Positions 8,197 through 16,755 of a DNA stretch of 64,000 bases are shown here, one piece after another. The position numbers and the translations under genes are program-made. Within the stretch, counting starts at the first letter, position 1. Every line of letters begins with the position of its first letter. Source of the DNA: Luteimonas gilva (lineage in GTDB: Bacteria; Pseudomonadota; Gammaproteobacteria; Xanthomonadales; Xanthomonadaceae); NCBI RefSeq assembly GCF_005239095.1, contig NZ_SZUA01000001.1, positions 1,159,049 to 1,223,048 of the forward strand, read 5' to 3'. The notes under the pieces were generated by a model. It worked only from the letters and a program-made list of their open reading frames with translations. It did not search any database and was not told where the DNA came from.

Positions 8197-9339
8197 ATGA
8201 ACGCCGAAAACATCGATCTGCTGATCCGCCACGAATTGCCCGCCGCGGCGGGCGGCGACCGCGACGCCTACGGCCGGATCGTCGCCGCTTGCCAGAACAC
8301 GGTGACCGCGGTCGCGCTGGCGATCACCCACGACGTGCCGACCAGCGAGGACATCGCCCAGGAAGCCTTCCTGTCGGCCTGGCAGCACCTCAAGCGGCTG
8401 CAGAATCCGGCCAGTTTCCTGCCCTGGCTGCGCCAGATCACCCGCAATCTGGCCCGCGACCATCTGCGCGCCAACCGCCAGCGGCCGCTGGACGGCGAAA
8501 CCGCCGAATTGGCCATCGCCCTGGCCGCCGATCCGGCGCCGACGCCCGCACAGAAGATCATCGAAGACGAACGCGAGCGGGCCGCCGCGGAATTGATCTC
8601 GGCTCTGCCCGAGGACAGCCGCGAAATCCTGCTGCTGTTCTATCGCGAAGGCCAAAGTTCGCAGCAAGTCGCCGCGCTGCTCGGCTTGTCCGACGCGGCC
8701 GTGCGCAAGCGCCTGTCGCGCGCGCGCCAGGACCTGCGCGAGGATCTGCTGAAACGCTTCGGCGAACTCGCGCGCAGCACCGCGCCCGGAGCGGCCTTCA
8801 CCGCGATCGTCGCCACCGCCTTGACCGTCGCCAGCCCGCCCGCCGCGGCCGCGGGCATCCTGTCCGCCGGCGCGGCGGTCGGCGCGAAGACGTTCGGCAA
8901 GATCCTGCTCGGCGCGGCGGGCAGCATCGGTTTCGCCGTCGTCGCCTCGTTCGCGGCGATCTACTTGGGCCTGCGCAGCCAATTGCGCGGCGCGATCGAC
9001 GAAGAAGAGCGGCGCGGCTTGATCCGCAGCGCCGCGATCAATGCGCTGGCTTCGATCGGTTTCGTGATCGCGTTGCTGGTCATCGCTTACGCCACCACGG
9101 GCTGGATGCCGGCTGTGCTGGCGACCGTCGGGTTCATGGGGATCATCTTCTACCAGAGCCTGGTCGTGCAGCCGCGCGTACTGGCGCGCCGGCACGCGTT
9201 GGAAGCGGCGCGCGACCCGGCCAAGGCCGCCCGCGATCGCCGCAGCGAAAAGATCAAATGCTGGATCGGCGTGTTTTTCGGCGTCGCCGGCGGACTCGGC
9301 GGCTTGATCGGCGGATTGATCACTTCGGGGCGGATCTAA
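8197..9339 (+). CDS. ECF sigma factor fused to a C-terminal membrane domain
   Basis: A 380-residue protein. Residues 1-190 are an ECF sigma-70 factor: region 2 includes SEDIAQEAFLSAWQHLKRL and FLPWLRQITRNLARDHLR; region 4 includes ALPEDSREILLLFYREGQ and LGLSDAAVRKRLSRARQDL. From about residue 195 the chain becomes hydrophobic, with four or five candidate helices (for example LGAAGSIGFAVVASFAAIYL, ALASIGFVIALLVIAYATTG, AVLATVGFMGIIFYQSLVV, WIGVFFGVAGGLGGLIGGLI). The membrane part probably tethers or restrains the sigma domain. No anti-sigma gene is adjacent, which fits a built-in regulator. Confidence 0.88.
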   Translation: MNAENIDLLIRHELPAAAGGDRDAYGRIVAACQNTVTAVALAITHDVPTSEDIAQEAFLSAWQHLKRLQNPASFLPWLRQITRNLARDHLRANRQRPLDGETAELAIALAADPAPTPAQKIIEDERERAAAELISALPEDSREILLLFYREGQSSQQVAALLGLSDAAVRKRLSRARQDLREDLLKRFGELARSTAPGAAFTAIVATALTVASPPAAAAGILSAGAAVGAKTFGKILLGAAGSIGFAVVASFAAIYLGLRSQLRGAIDEEERRGLIRSAAINALASIGFVIALLVIAYATTGWMPAVLATVGFMGIIFYQSLVVQPRVLARRHALEAARDPAKAARDRRSEKIKCWIGVFFGVAGGLGGLIGGLITSGRI

Positions 9340-9401
9340 TCCGGGAATCGAGCGTTTTTCGGCCAACATGCCAAGGCTCGAAACGCTTGTATCGTTTCGC
9401 T

Positions 9402-9577
9402 CCCTCTCCCGCTTGCGGGAGAGGGCTGGGGTGAGGGCGCGCAGACTGTCAGGCCGCGTCAAACCCTTGCTTACAACGATGCGATATTCGTTCGTAGCGC
9501 GAGAAACGTTCGTTCGCCGCTATCTTCCGGTTGCGCGTGCCCTCACCCAACCCTCTCCCGCAAGCGGGAGAGGGTTC
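9402..9577. repeat. Pair of inverted CCCTCTCCCGCTTGCGGG elements
   Basis: Copy 1 at 9402-9439 and copy 2 at 9538-9577 in inverted orientation. Each is a hairpin of CCTCTCCCGCTTGCGGGAGAGG followed by (T/C)TGGG(G)TGAGGGC. The 98 bases between have no gene I can support. The same element occurs at 52971-53006 and, degraded, at 60673-60727. Confidence 0.85.
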
Positions 9578-9581
9578 CGGG

Positions 9582-9971
9582 CTATTTGAGGCAACCCGGC
9601 GCGATGGGCTTCTTGCCGTAACCGGCGCAGAACTTGAAGCCTTCCGGCAAATCGGCGATCTCCCGAGACGCGCCGGCCTTCAGCGCGAAATCGGTCACCG
9701 GGATCGGCTTGCAAGCGCCCTTGCCGCTGCCCGCATCGCAATCGGCGAGGAATACGGCGAATTCGCAGCTGCCTGCGACGCTTTCGAGGCATTGGAATTT
9801 CGCCAAGGCTTTGCGGGCGGTGACGCGGACCGCGTTCGATCCGGCCGGCCCTTTCGACGACATCGTGGTCACTACGGTCTTCTCGCGCCCGTCGCAACCC
9901 AGCATGCTCAGGGTGACGGACAACACGCCGATGAGCAGGCGCACGAACCTTCCTTGCATAAACGAGCGCAT
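9582..9971 (-). CDS. Hypothetical lipoprotein or secreted protein
   Basis: A 129-residue protein. The N-terminus MRSFMQGRFVRLLIGVLSVT leads to SMLGCDG, a plausible though imperfect lipobox with Cys26. The mature domain has further Cys residues in FQCLES, GSCEF, LADCDAG, GACKP, FCAGY and PGCLK, suggesting disulfides and a periplasmic site. No family recognised. It starts 7 bases after the LytTR regulator, with GAGG before the ATG, so it is the third gene of the kinase-regulator operon and may be part of its signal or output. Confidence 0.6.
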   Translation of the reverse strand: MRSFMQGRFVRLLIGVLSVTLSMLGCDGREKTVVTTMSSKGPAGSNAVRVTARKALAKFQCLESVAGSCEFAVFLADCDAGSGKGACKPIPVTDFALKAGASREIADLPEGFKFCAGYGKKPIAPGCLK

Positions 9972-9978
9972 GGCGTCC

Positions 9979-10740
9979 TCACATGTTGCGGAACAGGGTC
10001 ATGAACGGCTGGCTGACGGTCAGGGTTTCGGGCCGGTTCTTCAAACGCAGCGTGCCCCTGCCGCTGTCGTCGCGCGAGACCGATGCGACCGCCTTCAGAT
10101 TGACGATGGTGGAACGGTGGATTTGCTTGAACGTAACCGGGTCCAAAGCGTCCAGCAGTTCGCGAATCGGCTTGCGCAGCAGCGATTCGCCCTCGGCGGT
10201 CATCACCACCGTGTATTTGTTGTCGGCGCGGAAATAAGCGACGTCGTCGACCATGATCAGGCGCGTTTCGCGGCCGGCGCTGGCGGTGATCCAGACCAGG
10301 GGCTCGGCGCTCTTGCGCTGCAGCCCCAATTTTTCGATCAGCGCGGCGATCACGCCGGCATCGTTCTGCCCGGCGACGGCGCGCGTCTGCAGGCGCTGCA
10401 CGGCGGCGGCCAGGCGCTCGCGCGCGACCGGCTTGAGCAGATAGTCGACTGCGCCGGTTTCGAAGGCGTCGATCGCGTACTGGTCGTAAGCGGTGACGAA
10501 CACCACCTGCGTCGCCGGGCTGATTTCGGCCATCGCCGCGGCCACTTCCAGGCCGGTCAGGCCGGGCATGCGGATGTCGAGGAAGGCCACGTCAGGCCGG
10601 TGCTCGGCGATGGCTTCCAGCGCTTCGCCGCCGTCTTCGCATTCGGCGACGATTTCCAACTGCGGCCAGGCTTCGCGCAGCATCGCCACCAGCGCATGGC
10701 GCAGCAAGGCTTCGTCTTCGGCGATTACGCATTTAGGCAT
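9979..10740 (-). CDS. LytTR-type response regulator
   Basis: A 253-residue response regulator. The receiver domain has acidic pocket AEDE near residue 8, phospho-acceptor Asp55 in VAFLDIRMPG, Thr in VFVTAYD and Lys in YLLKPV. The C-terminal LytTR DNA-binding domain (about 150-253) includes ADNKYTVVMT, RKPIRELLDAL and FKQIHRSTIVNL. It resembles the AlgR/LytR group controlling secreted products and motility. The start overlaps the end of the kinase gene by 8 bases, so the pair is translationally coupled. Confidence 0.94.
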   Translation of the reverse strand: MPKCVIAEDEALLRHALVAMLREAWPQLEIVAECEDGGEALEAIAEHRPDVAFLDIRMPGLTGLEVAAAMAEISPATQVVFVTAYDQYAIDAFETGAVDYLLKPVARERLAAAVQRLQTRAVAGQNDAGVIAALIEKLGLQRKSAEPLVWITASAGRETRLIMVDDVAYFRADNKYTVVMTAEGESLLRKPIRELLDALDPVTFKQIHRSTIVNLKAVASVSRDDSGRGTLRLKNRPETLTVSQPFMTLFRNM

Positions 10741-11992
10741 GGGCCTGGCCCTCGCCGATCGCGGTCGGCACGACGATGGTCGCCGCGACGCCGCTGGGGA
10801 AATTGGACACGATCGCGAACGAAGCCGACGAACCGTAAGCCAGGCGCAAACGTTCGCGCACGTTCTTCAAGCCGATGCCGGTGCCGCTGCTCTGGACGTT
10901 GAACCCTTGCCCGTCGTCGGCCACGGTCACCGCTACGCCTTGCTCGTGGTCGCGCGCCAAGATCCAGACCGTGCCGCCGCCGGATTTGGGCTCCAGGCCG
11001 TGCTTGATCGCGTTCTCCACCAGCGTCTGCAGCATCATCGCGGGAAACGGCACCGACTGCAGGCGTTCGGGCACGTCGATCTGCGTGTTGAGGCGCGCGC
11101 CCATCCGGATCTTCAGGATTTCGAGATAGGCGCGGGCCCGCTCCAATTCTTCGCCGAGCGTGGACGCCGAATTCTCCGCGCTTGGCAGCGAGTGGCGCAG
11201 ATAGGCGATGAGGTTGCCGAGCATCTCGTCGGCGCGCTGCGGATCGTTGCGGGTCAGGTACTGGGCGCTGGCCAAGGTGTTGTAGAGGAAGTGCGGCTCG
11301 ACCTGCGCATGCAGCAGACTCAACTTGGCGACGGTGAGCTCCTTCTCGGTGACGGTCTGCTCGGCCTTGGCCTGTTCGCTGCGGCGGCGCTCGGCCACGC
11401 GACGGGTGATGGCGCGGGTGATCGCTTCGGCGTTCTCCAGATTGGTGCCGTCGTCGACCTTGAACCAATCGCTCCAAGCCGGACTTTCCGGTTCGCAGAT
11501 CAGCAGCAAGCTGCCGGCGTCTTGGCCCGGCGTCACCGTGGCCAGGATCTGGTTGCGCTTGTTGCCCAGCCAAGCCAGCGGGTTGTAGCGGCTCGGCGAT
11601 TTGTTGCTGTACGGATCGATGCGTCCCACCTTGGCGCGGATCTGCAAACTGTCGCGCGCGCTTTCGACTTCCTCGGTGCGCGGCAGTTCGCGGACCGCGG
11701 CGTCGACCAGATCGAAAGCCTCGCCGGCCTCGAACGGAATCTCGACTTGGCGCCGCTGCCGGTTGGCCAACGTGGTCGCATCGACCTTGCCGGCGATCAG
11801 CCGCACTCGCCGCACGTGCGAAAAAGCGCCGGTGATCACCAAAGCCATGGTGACCACGAACAGCAGCACGAAAGGCCAAGGCGGGCCGTTCTGCATGCCG
11901 CCGAACAATCCGGTGATCAGCAGCGTCGCCAGGAAGAAGCCGAAGAACCAGGCCGCGGCGATGCGGAAGACGAAGAACAGACTGGCGATCAC
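10733..11992 (-). CDS. Sensor histidine kinase, LytS/AlgZ type
   Basis: A 419-residue kinase from a GTG start at 11992 (VIASLFFVFRIAAAWFFG), the first start that begins on the membrane segment. Two helices lie at about 2-30 and 43-65. A soluble region of about 130 residues follows, with RRQVEIPFEAGEAFDLVDAA at its start; it looks like a START/SRPBCC-type fold, which is inference. The His_kinase domain has HAQVEPHFLYNTLASAQ with phospho-accepting His and an ATPase with LVENAIKHGL and GTGIGLKNVRERL. It pairs with the overlapping LytTR regulator. Confidence 0.9.
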   Translation of the reverse strand: MIASLFFVFRIAAAWFFGFFLATLLITGLFGGMQNGPPWPFVLLFVVTMALVITGAFSHVRRVRLIAGKVDATTLANRQRRQVEIPFEAGEAFDLVDAAVRELPRTEEVESARDSLQIRAKVGRIDPYSNKSPSRYNPLAWLGNKRNQILATVTPGQDAGSLLLICEPESPAWSDWFKVDDGTNLENAEAITRAITRRVAERRRSEQAKAEQTVTEKELTVAKLSLLHAQVEPHFLYNTLASAQYLTRNDPQRADEMLGNLIAYLRHSLPSAENSASTLGEELERARAYLEILKIRMGARLNTQIDVPERLQSVPFPAMMLQTLVENAIKHGLEPKSGGGTVWILARDHEQGVAVTVADDGQGFNVQSSGTGIGLKNVRERLRLAYGSSASFAIVSNFPSGVAATIVVPTAIGEGQAHA

Positions 11993-12112
11993 GGCGGCAC
12001 CGGCATTCGGAGATTGCCGCGGAGCATAGCCGGGCCCTTGCGCGGCGTCGCCCGGCGAACGACGAAACCGGGGATCGGCCGATGGAACGGCCCAGGACGG
12101 CTGCGAAGCTTT

Positions 12113-12139
12113 GCTTCCCCTTTGAAGGGGGAGGAGCAG
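12113..12139. repeat. CCCCTTTGAAGGGG palindrome
   Basis: Short inverted repeat GCTTCCCCTTTGAAGGGGGAG just beyond the EF-hand terminator. A related palindrome, with TTGCTGTT/AACAGCAA outer arms, is at 38842-38880. Confidence 0.6.
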
Positions 12140-12141
12140 CC

Positions 12142-12172
12142 AAAAAAAAGCCCGGTCTTGGGGGCCGGGCTT
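12142..12172 (-). terminator. Rho-independent terminator of the EF-hand gene
   Basis: On the minus strand GAAGCCCGGC, a short loop, then GCCGGGCTT-type pairing closes into a run of eight T. The stem is about 8 G/C-rich pairs. It lies 38 bases past the EF-hand stop and before the kinase gene, separating the two units. Confidence 0.85.
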
Positions 12173-12210
12173 CCCACGAACTAGCGTAGGCGAAAGGGGA
12201 TGCGGTCGTT

Positions 12211-12840
12211 TCAGTTCCGCGGCGGGCGCGGCGCCTGCATTTCGTCGCGGCTGATGCTGCCGTCGCCGTTCTTGTCCATGCGCTGGAAACGCTCGGCGCC
12301 GCGCGCCTGCCATTTCTTCTGGAATTCGGCGCGGCGCTTGGCGTCGGCGGCGTCCATTTCGGCCTTGGACAACTTGCCGTCCCTGTTGGCGTCGGCCTCG
12401 GCGAACCATTTCTCGCGGCGTTCGCGGCCCATCTGCTCGCGGTCGCTGCGGTCGACGAAGCCGTCCTTGTTGACGTCCATCTTGTCGAAGCGTTCGGCGA
12501 ATTTCGGATCGGCGGCGGCCTCGGCCTTGCTGATCCGGCCGTCGCCGTCCTGGTCGGCCTGCATCATCCGGCCGCCGCGATGGCTGCCGTGGCGGCCGCG
12601 CCACTGCGGGCGTTCGTCGGCGGTGAGCCTGCCGTCCTTGTTCTTGTCCAATTGGTCGAAGCGGGCGGCGAAGCGCTCGGATTGGGCTGCTTCGCTGCGG
12701 TCGATCGCGCCGTCGCCGTTGGCATCGAGCTTGACGCGCGGCGCGCCCTGCGCGGCCGGGGCGGCGCTCTGCTGCGCGAAGGCGGTGCCGGCGGCGGCCA
12801 CCGCCAAGGTCAAAGCGGCGTACAGGATCTTGCGGTTCAT
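12211..12840 (-). CDS. Secreted EF-hand calcium-binding protein
   Basis: A 209-residue protein with a signal peptide (MNRKILYAALTLAVAAAGTAFA, cut near residue 22) and six EF-hand loops: DANGDGAIDRSE, DKNKDGRLTADE, DQDGDGRISKAE, DVNKDGFVDRSD, DANRDGKLSKAE and DKNGDGSISRDE. All keep the D-x-[DN]-x-D-G pattern. It probably buffers or senses Ca2+ in the periplasm. It is monocistronic, with its own terminator. Confidence 0.93.
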   Translation of the reverse strand: MNRKILYAALTLAVAAAGTAFAQQSAAPAAQGAPRVKLDANGDGAIDRSEAAQSERFAARFDQLDKNKDGRLTADERPQWRGRHGSHRGGRMMQADQDGDGRISKAEAAADPKFAERFDKMDVNKDGFVDRSDREQMGRERREKWFAEADANRDGKLSKAEMDAADAKRRAEFQKKWQARGAERFQRMDKNGDGSISRDEMQAPRPPRN

Positions 12841-12967
12841 CGGTATCTCCGGTTCCGGCGGCGCGGCGCCGCCATGCGTGGTTCAACGCACGGCCCGGCG
12901 TCCGGATGACACGCCGGCGGCCGTATTCAGGCTGCGGACAGTCGCGAAGGCTGCGATGGGCAGGCGC

Positions 12968-12973
12968 TATGCT
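12968..12973 (+). promoter_or_regulatory. Candidate -10 element of bpt (leaderless arrangement)
   Basis: TATGCT ends 6 bases before the ATG of bpt, so transcription would begin at the start codon itself. No Shine-Dalgarno sequence is present. Confidence 0.4.
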
Positions 12974-12979
12974 TGAGCG

Positions 12980-13717
12980 ATGGGAACCGACCCCCAACAC
13001 GACACCGAAGGCCTGCGCCTGTTCGACACCGGTGCGCATCCCTGCGGCTACTGGCCCGAGCGCACCGCCCGCGATCTGGTGCTGGACCCGCGCGATCCGC
13101 GCTTGGCCCAGCTTTATCCGCTGGCGCTGAGCTGGGGCTTCCGCCGCTCGGGCGACATCGTCTATCGCCCGCACTGCGGCGCGTGCCACGCCTGCGTGGC
13201 GGTGCGGGTGCCGGTGAACGATTTCGCGCCGAACCGCAGCCAGCGCCGCTGCTTGCGCCGCAACGCCGACGTCGAAATGCGCGTGGTCGCGACGATCCGC
13301 ACCGACGAGCAGTTGGCTCTCTATCAGCGCTATCTGGCGATGCGGCATCCGGCCGGCGGCATGGACGGCCACGGCGCGGCGGAATACGACCAATTCCTGG
13401 TCGGCGCCTGGGCCACCGGCCGCTTCCTCGAATTCCGTGCGGACGGACGGTTGTTGGCGGTCGCGGTCACCGACCGCGTCGAGAACGCGTTGTCGGCGGT
13501 CTACACCTTCTACGATCCGGAAGAAACCGCGCGCAGCCTAGGCACGCTGGCCGTGCTGCAGCAGATCGCTTGGGCCAAGCGCGAGCGGCTGCGCCATCTG
13601 TATTTGGGCTATTGGATCGAAGGCCACCGCAAGATGGACTACAAGCGCCGCTTCCAGCCGCTGGAAGCGTTCGACGGCCGCCAATGGCGGCGGATGGAGC
13701 CCGGAGAGGATGCATGA
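12980..13717 (+). CDS. bpt: Aspartate/glutamate leucyltransferase (N-degron pathway)
   Basis: A 245-residue tRNA-dependent aminoacyl-transferase of the ATE1/Bpt group. It transfers Leu to N-terminal Asp or Glu of proteins, making them substrates for ClpS-ClpAP. Visible hallmarks are the early Cys ([18 protein letters not shown]), the [18 protein letters not shown] Cys cluster with metal-binding or catalytic spacing, and the GNAT-like C-terminus with [19 protein letters not shown]. Length fits Bpt. The next gene overlaps by four bases (ATGA). Confidence 0.93.
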   Translation: MGTDPQHDTEGLRLFDTGAHPCGYWPERTARDLVLDPRDPRLAQLYPLALSWGFRRSGDIVYRPHCGACHACVAVRVPVNDFAPNRSQRRCLRRNADVEMRVVATIRTDEQLALYQRYLAMRHPAGGMDGHGAAEYDQFLVGAWATGRFLEFRADGRLLAVAVTDRVENALSAVYTFYDPEETARSLGTLAVLQQIAWAKRERLRHLYLGYWIEGHRKMDYKRRFQPLEAFDGRQWRRMEPGEDA

Positions 13718-14931
13718 AGTTCCCGATCGCGGCCGCAGTGGCCGCGTTGCTGGCTTGCGCGGGCTGCGTGCGAGTCGTCGTGCACGGCGATCCCGCCGCC
13801 GTGGCCGCTGAAGGCGGGCATTCCTTGCGCATCGCCACCTACAACACGTCGCTGTACAGCGACGAGGACGGCGGGCTGATCCGGCGATTGCACGGCGACG
13901 ATCCGGCCGCGCGCAAGATCGCCGCCGTGCTGCAAAAAGTGCGGCCCGACCTGGTGCTGTTGAACGAATTCGACTACGACGACGCGCATCGCGCGGCCGA
14001 TCTGTTCCAACGCCGTTATCTCGAAGCCGCGCAACCCGGCGGCGGCGAAGCTTTGCGATATCCCTATCGTTACCTCGCTCCGGTCAATACCGGCGTGCCG
14101 AGCGGATTGGACCTGGACGGCAACGGCAAGATCGGCGGCGCGGGACGCGAGCGCGGCAACGACGCCTGGGGCTACGGGCTGCATCCGGGCCAATACGGCA
14201 TGCTGGTGCTGTCGCGCTATCCCATCGATGCGCAGGCCGTGCGCACTTTCCAAAAACTGCCGTGGAGCGCGCTGCCGGATGCGGCGCGCCCGGTCGACCC
14301 GGCGTCGCGCCGCTTCCACTATTCCGATGCGGTCTGGAAGCGGCTGCGCCTGTCTTCGAAATCGCATTGGGACGTGCCGGTGCGCACGCCGCTGGGCACC
14401 GTGCATTTCCTGGCGTCGCACCCTACTCCGCCCGTGTTCGACGGGCCCGAGGATCGCAACGGCGCGCGCAACGCGGACGAGATCCGTCTGTGGCGCGAAT
14501 ACGTCTCGCCCGGCGACAAACCCTGGCTCTGCGACGACCGCGGCCGCTGCGGCGGCTTAGCGGGAGATGCCTTGTTCGCGATCGCAGGCGATCTGAACAA
14601 CGATCCGGTCGACGGCGACGGCCGCCACGAAGCAATCGTCGAACTGCTGGAGCATCCGCGCGTGCTGCGCTACGCCACGCCCCGCAGCGAAGGCGCCGCG
14701 GCGGTCGCCGCCGCTTATGCCGCGACCGGCGTCCATCATCGCGGCTCGTCCGCGCACGCTACCGGCGATTTCGGGCCGAAGGCGGGGACGTTACGGCTGG
14801 ATTACGTGCTGCCGTCGGTCGGTTTCGCGCTGCAGGACAGCGGCGTGTTCTGGCCCGCAGAAAGCGATACGGATGCGGCCATCGCCGATGGCAGCGATCA
14901 TCATTTGGTGTGGGTGGACGTGGCCCGCTGA
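13714..14931 (+). CDS. Endonuclease/exonuclease/phosphatase-family lipoprotein
   Basis: A 405-residue protein with lipobox LLACAGC (Cys18), so probably a lipoprotein. The EEP fold is visible in [21 protein letters not shown] (metal Glu), [20 protein letters not shown] (catalytic Asp/Asn) and final [11 protein letters not shown] (His). The substrate could be nucleic acid, phospholipid or phosphoester. [20 protein letters not shown] is a typical EEP segment. It starts inside the bpt stop (ATGA), so it is coupled to bpt. Confidence 0.88.
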   Translation: MKFPIAAAVAALLACAGCVRVVVHGDPAAVAAEGGHSLRIATYNTSLYSDEDGGLIRRLHGDDPAARKIAAVLQKVRPDLVLLNEFDYDDAHRAADLFQRRYLEAAQPGGGEALRYPYRYLAPVNTGVPSGLDLDGNGKIGGAGRERGNDAWGYGLHPGQYGMLVLSRYPIDAQAVRTFQKLPWSALPDAARPVDPASRRFHYSDAVWKRLRLSSKSHWDVPVRTPLGTVHFLASHPTPPVFDGPEDRNGARNADEIRLWREYVSPGDKPWLCDDRGRCGGLAGDALFAIAGDLNNDPVDGDGRHEAIVELLEHPRVLRYATPRSEGAAAVAAAYAATGVHHRGSSAHATGDFGPKAGTLRLDYVLPSVGFALQDSGVFWPAESDTDAAIADGSDHHLVWVDVAR

Positions 14932-14942
14932 GGCTTGCTGTT

Positions 14943-15033
14943 CTTGTGGGAGCGGCTTCAGCCGCGAGCTCTTTTTTACAGCTCGCGACAAGCTAACCGT
15001 AAGACTTCGCGGCTGAAGCCGCTCCCACAAAAG
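14943..15033. repeat. Paired GGAGCGGCTTCAGCC palindrome
   Basis: Arms 14943-14971 and about 15004-15033, both reading TGTGGGAGCGGCTTCAGCCGCGA from the outside, around a spacer. Here the outer tetramer is GTGG rather than GTAG. It lies between convergent genes and does not form a stop codon. Confidence 0.88.
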
Positions 15034-15034
15034 A

Positions 15035-15364
15035 TCACGGTTTCGGCTTGTCGCTCGATGGCGCTTCCATCGGCGGCATCGCCGGCTTGGCGTTCGTCTG
15101 CGGCGCGAAGCCGAACGAACCGTCGCTGTGCGCGGACACGATCATCCGGACCATGCCGCTGGGCACCATCAATTCGATATCGACCGGATGGCCTTCCGCG
15201 TTCTTGCCGCGCAAAGTCATCTCGATCAAGGCGCCGCCGGTGTCGATTTCGTTGCACAGCACCCACGGCTCCGCGCCGGGCATCAGATAAGGCTTGATCG
15301 CCTCGCCCAACGCTTCCAACGCTTGCGGAAAGAAAAAGACAGCGTAGCCCTGGGTACCGTTCAT
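15035..15364 (-). CDS. Hypothetical protein
   Basis: A 109-residue soluble protein starting MNGTQGYAVFFFPQALEAL, with no signal peptide or membrane helix and a Pro-rich C-terminus (MPPMEAPSSDKPKP). The core reads as an alpha-beta domain (WVLCNEIDTGGALIEMTL, HPVDIELMVPSGMVRMIVS). I recognise no family. It lies just downstream of purT on the same strand, 40 bases after its stop. Confidence 0.65.
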   Translation of the reverse strand: MNGTQGYAVFFFPQALEALGEAIKPYLMPGAEPWVLCNEIDTGGALIEMTLRGKNAEGHPVDIELMVPSGMVRMIVSAHSDGSFGFAPQTNAKPAMPPMEAPSSDKPKP

Positions 15365-15404
15365 GCATCCGATCCTGGCAGTGGAAGTTGTACTGCGCGC
15401 CGGT

Positions 15405-16619
15405 TCAGTCGCGCAGTTCGATGGAGATCGCGGCCGCGGCTTCGCGCGCGATCGCGCGCGCCTGCTCGACGTCGTCGGCCTTGGCCAAGGTCACGCCGAC
15501 CCGGCGATGGCCTTCAACCCGCGGCTTGCCGAACAGACGCAAGGCGGTGTCCGGCGCGTGCAAAGCCGCTTCCAGCCCGGCGAACACCGGCACGCCGTGG
15601 CCGTGCGCCAGCAATGCGCACGACGCCGATGCGCCGAGCTGGTGGATCCGCGGAATCGGCAAGCCCAGGATCGCGCGCGCATGCAGCGCGAATTCGCTCA
15701 GGTCCTGCGACACCAGCGTGACCAGGCCGGTGTCGTGCGGCCGCGGCGACACCTCGCTGAACCAGACTTCGTCGCCCTTGATGAAGAATTCCATGCCGAA
15801 CACGCCCCAACCGCCGAGCTCGTCGCTCACCTGGCGGGCGATGCCCTGTGCCAGCGCCAGCGCGCGCGTCGACATCGGTTGCGGTTGCCAGCTCTCGCGA
15901 TAGTCGCCGTCGCGCTGCAGATGCCCGATCGGCTCGCAGAAACTGGTGCCGTCGTGGTGGCGCACGGTCAACAAGGTGATCTCGTAATCGAAATCGATGA
16001 AGCCTTCGACGATGGCGCGCCCCGCACCCGCGCGGCCGCCCTTCTGCGCGTAGTCCCAAGCGGCATCGACATCGTCTTGGGTGCGCACCAAACTCTGGCC
16101 CTTGCCCGAGGACGACATCACCGGCTTGACCACGCAAGGCAGGCCGAGCTCGGCGACCGCGGCGCGGTATTCCTCGTGCGTATCGACGAAACGGTAGGGG
16201 GAGGTCGGCAATTGCAGCGTTTCGGCGACCAGGCGGCGGATGCCTTCGCGATCCATGGTCAAGCGCGCGGCGCGCGCGGTCGGGATCACCCGCGGCGCGC
16301 TGCCTTGTTCGGCGAATTCGCGTTCCAGTTGCACCAGCGTCTCGGTGTGGATCGCTTCGATCTCGGGCACGATCAAGTGCGGCTTTTCCAGTTCGATCAG
16401 GGCGCGGATCGCGGCGCCGTCGAGCATGTCCAGGACGTGGCTGCGGTGCGCCACTTGCATGGCCGGCGCGTTCGCGTAGCGGTCGGCGGCGATCACCTCC
16501 ACGCCGAAGCGCTGCAGTTCGATCGCCACTTCCTTGCCCAATTCTCCCGAACCGAGCAGCAGCACGCGGGTGGCTTGCGGGGACAGCGGCGTGCCGAGGG
16601 AAAGCATCTTCGATTCCAT
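15405..16619 (-). CDS. purT: Formate-dependent phosphoribosylglycinamide formyltransferase
   Basis: ATP-grasp enzyme of 404 residues that makes formyl-GAR from GAR, formate and ATP in purine synthesis, the folate-independent alternative to PurN. The start region has [23 protein letters not shown]-grasp elements include [29 protein letters not shown] and [33 protein letters not shown] is PurT-specific. I chose the ATG at 16619 ([12 protein letters not shown]). A TTG at 16634 would add five residues but coincides with the likely -10 element. Confidence 0.96.
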   Translation of the reverse strand: MESKMLSLGTPLSPQATRVLLLGSGELGKEVAIELQRFGVEVIAADRYANAPAMQVAHRSHVLDMLDGAAIRALIELEKPHLIVPEIEAIHTETLVQLEREFAEQGSAPRVIPTARAARLTMDREGIRRLVAETLQLPTSPYRFVDTHEEYRAAVAELGLPCVVKPVMSSSGKGQSLVRTQDDVDAAWDYAQKGGRAGAGRAIVEGFIDFDYEITLLTVRHHDGTSFCEPIGHLQRDGDYRESWQPQPMSTRALALAQGIARQVSDELGGWGVFGMEFFIKGDEVWFSEVSPRPHDTGLVTLVSQDLSEFALHARAILGLPIPRIHQLGASASCALLAHGHGVPVFAGLEAALHAPDTALRLFGKPRVEGHRRVGVTLAKADDVEQARAIAREAAAAISIELRD

Positions 16620-16633
16620 AATGAGTCGCGCCA

Positions 16634-16639
16634 ATTCTA
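16634..16639 (-). promoter_or_regulatory. Candidate -10 element of purT
   Basis: TAGAAT on the minus strand, 14 bases before the purT ATG, giving a leader of about 7 bases. It lies beside the palindromic repeat at 16644-16702. Confidence 0.35.
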
Positions 16640-16643
16640 AGCT

Positions 16644-16702
16644 CTTGTGGGAGGGGCTTCAGCCCCGACCGCCATGTCGGGGCTGAAGCCCCTCCCACAA
16701 AA
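16644..16702. repeat. Palindrome, GGAGGGGCTTCAGCCCC type
   Basis: Near-perfect inverted repeat: TTGTGGGAGGGGCTTCAGCC, then CCGAC and a short spacer, and its reverse complement. Each arm is about 27 bases. It is the same family as the copy found inside minC at 29538-29611. Confidence 0.9.
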
Positions 16703-16755
16703 GCGCACGCAACGCCGGACTGTCGCGTTTCGGCCCGCCATGCCATCCTGAAAGC

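Noticed and set aside
10733-13393. 886-residue protein fusing upstream sequence to the LytS kinase
   Set aside because: The first half is antisense shadow of the EF-hand and bpt region and reads through a strong terminator. The kinase begins at the GTG at 11992 on its first membrane helix.
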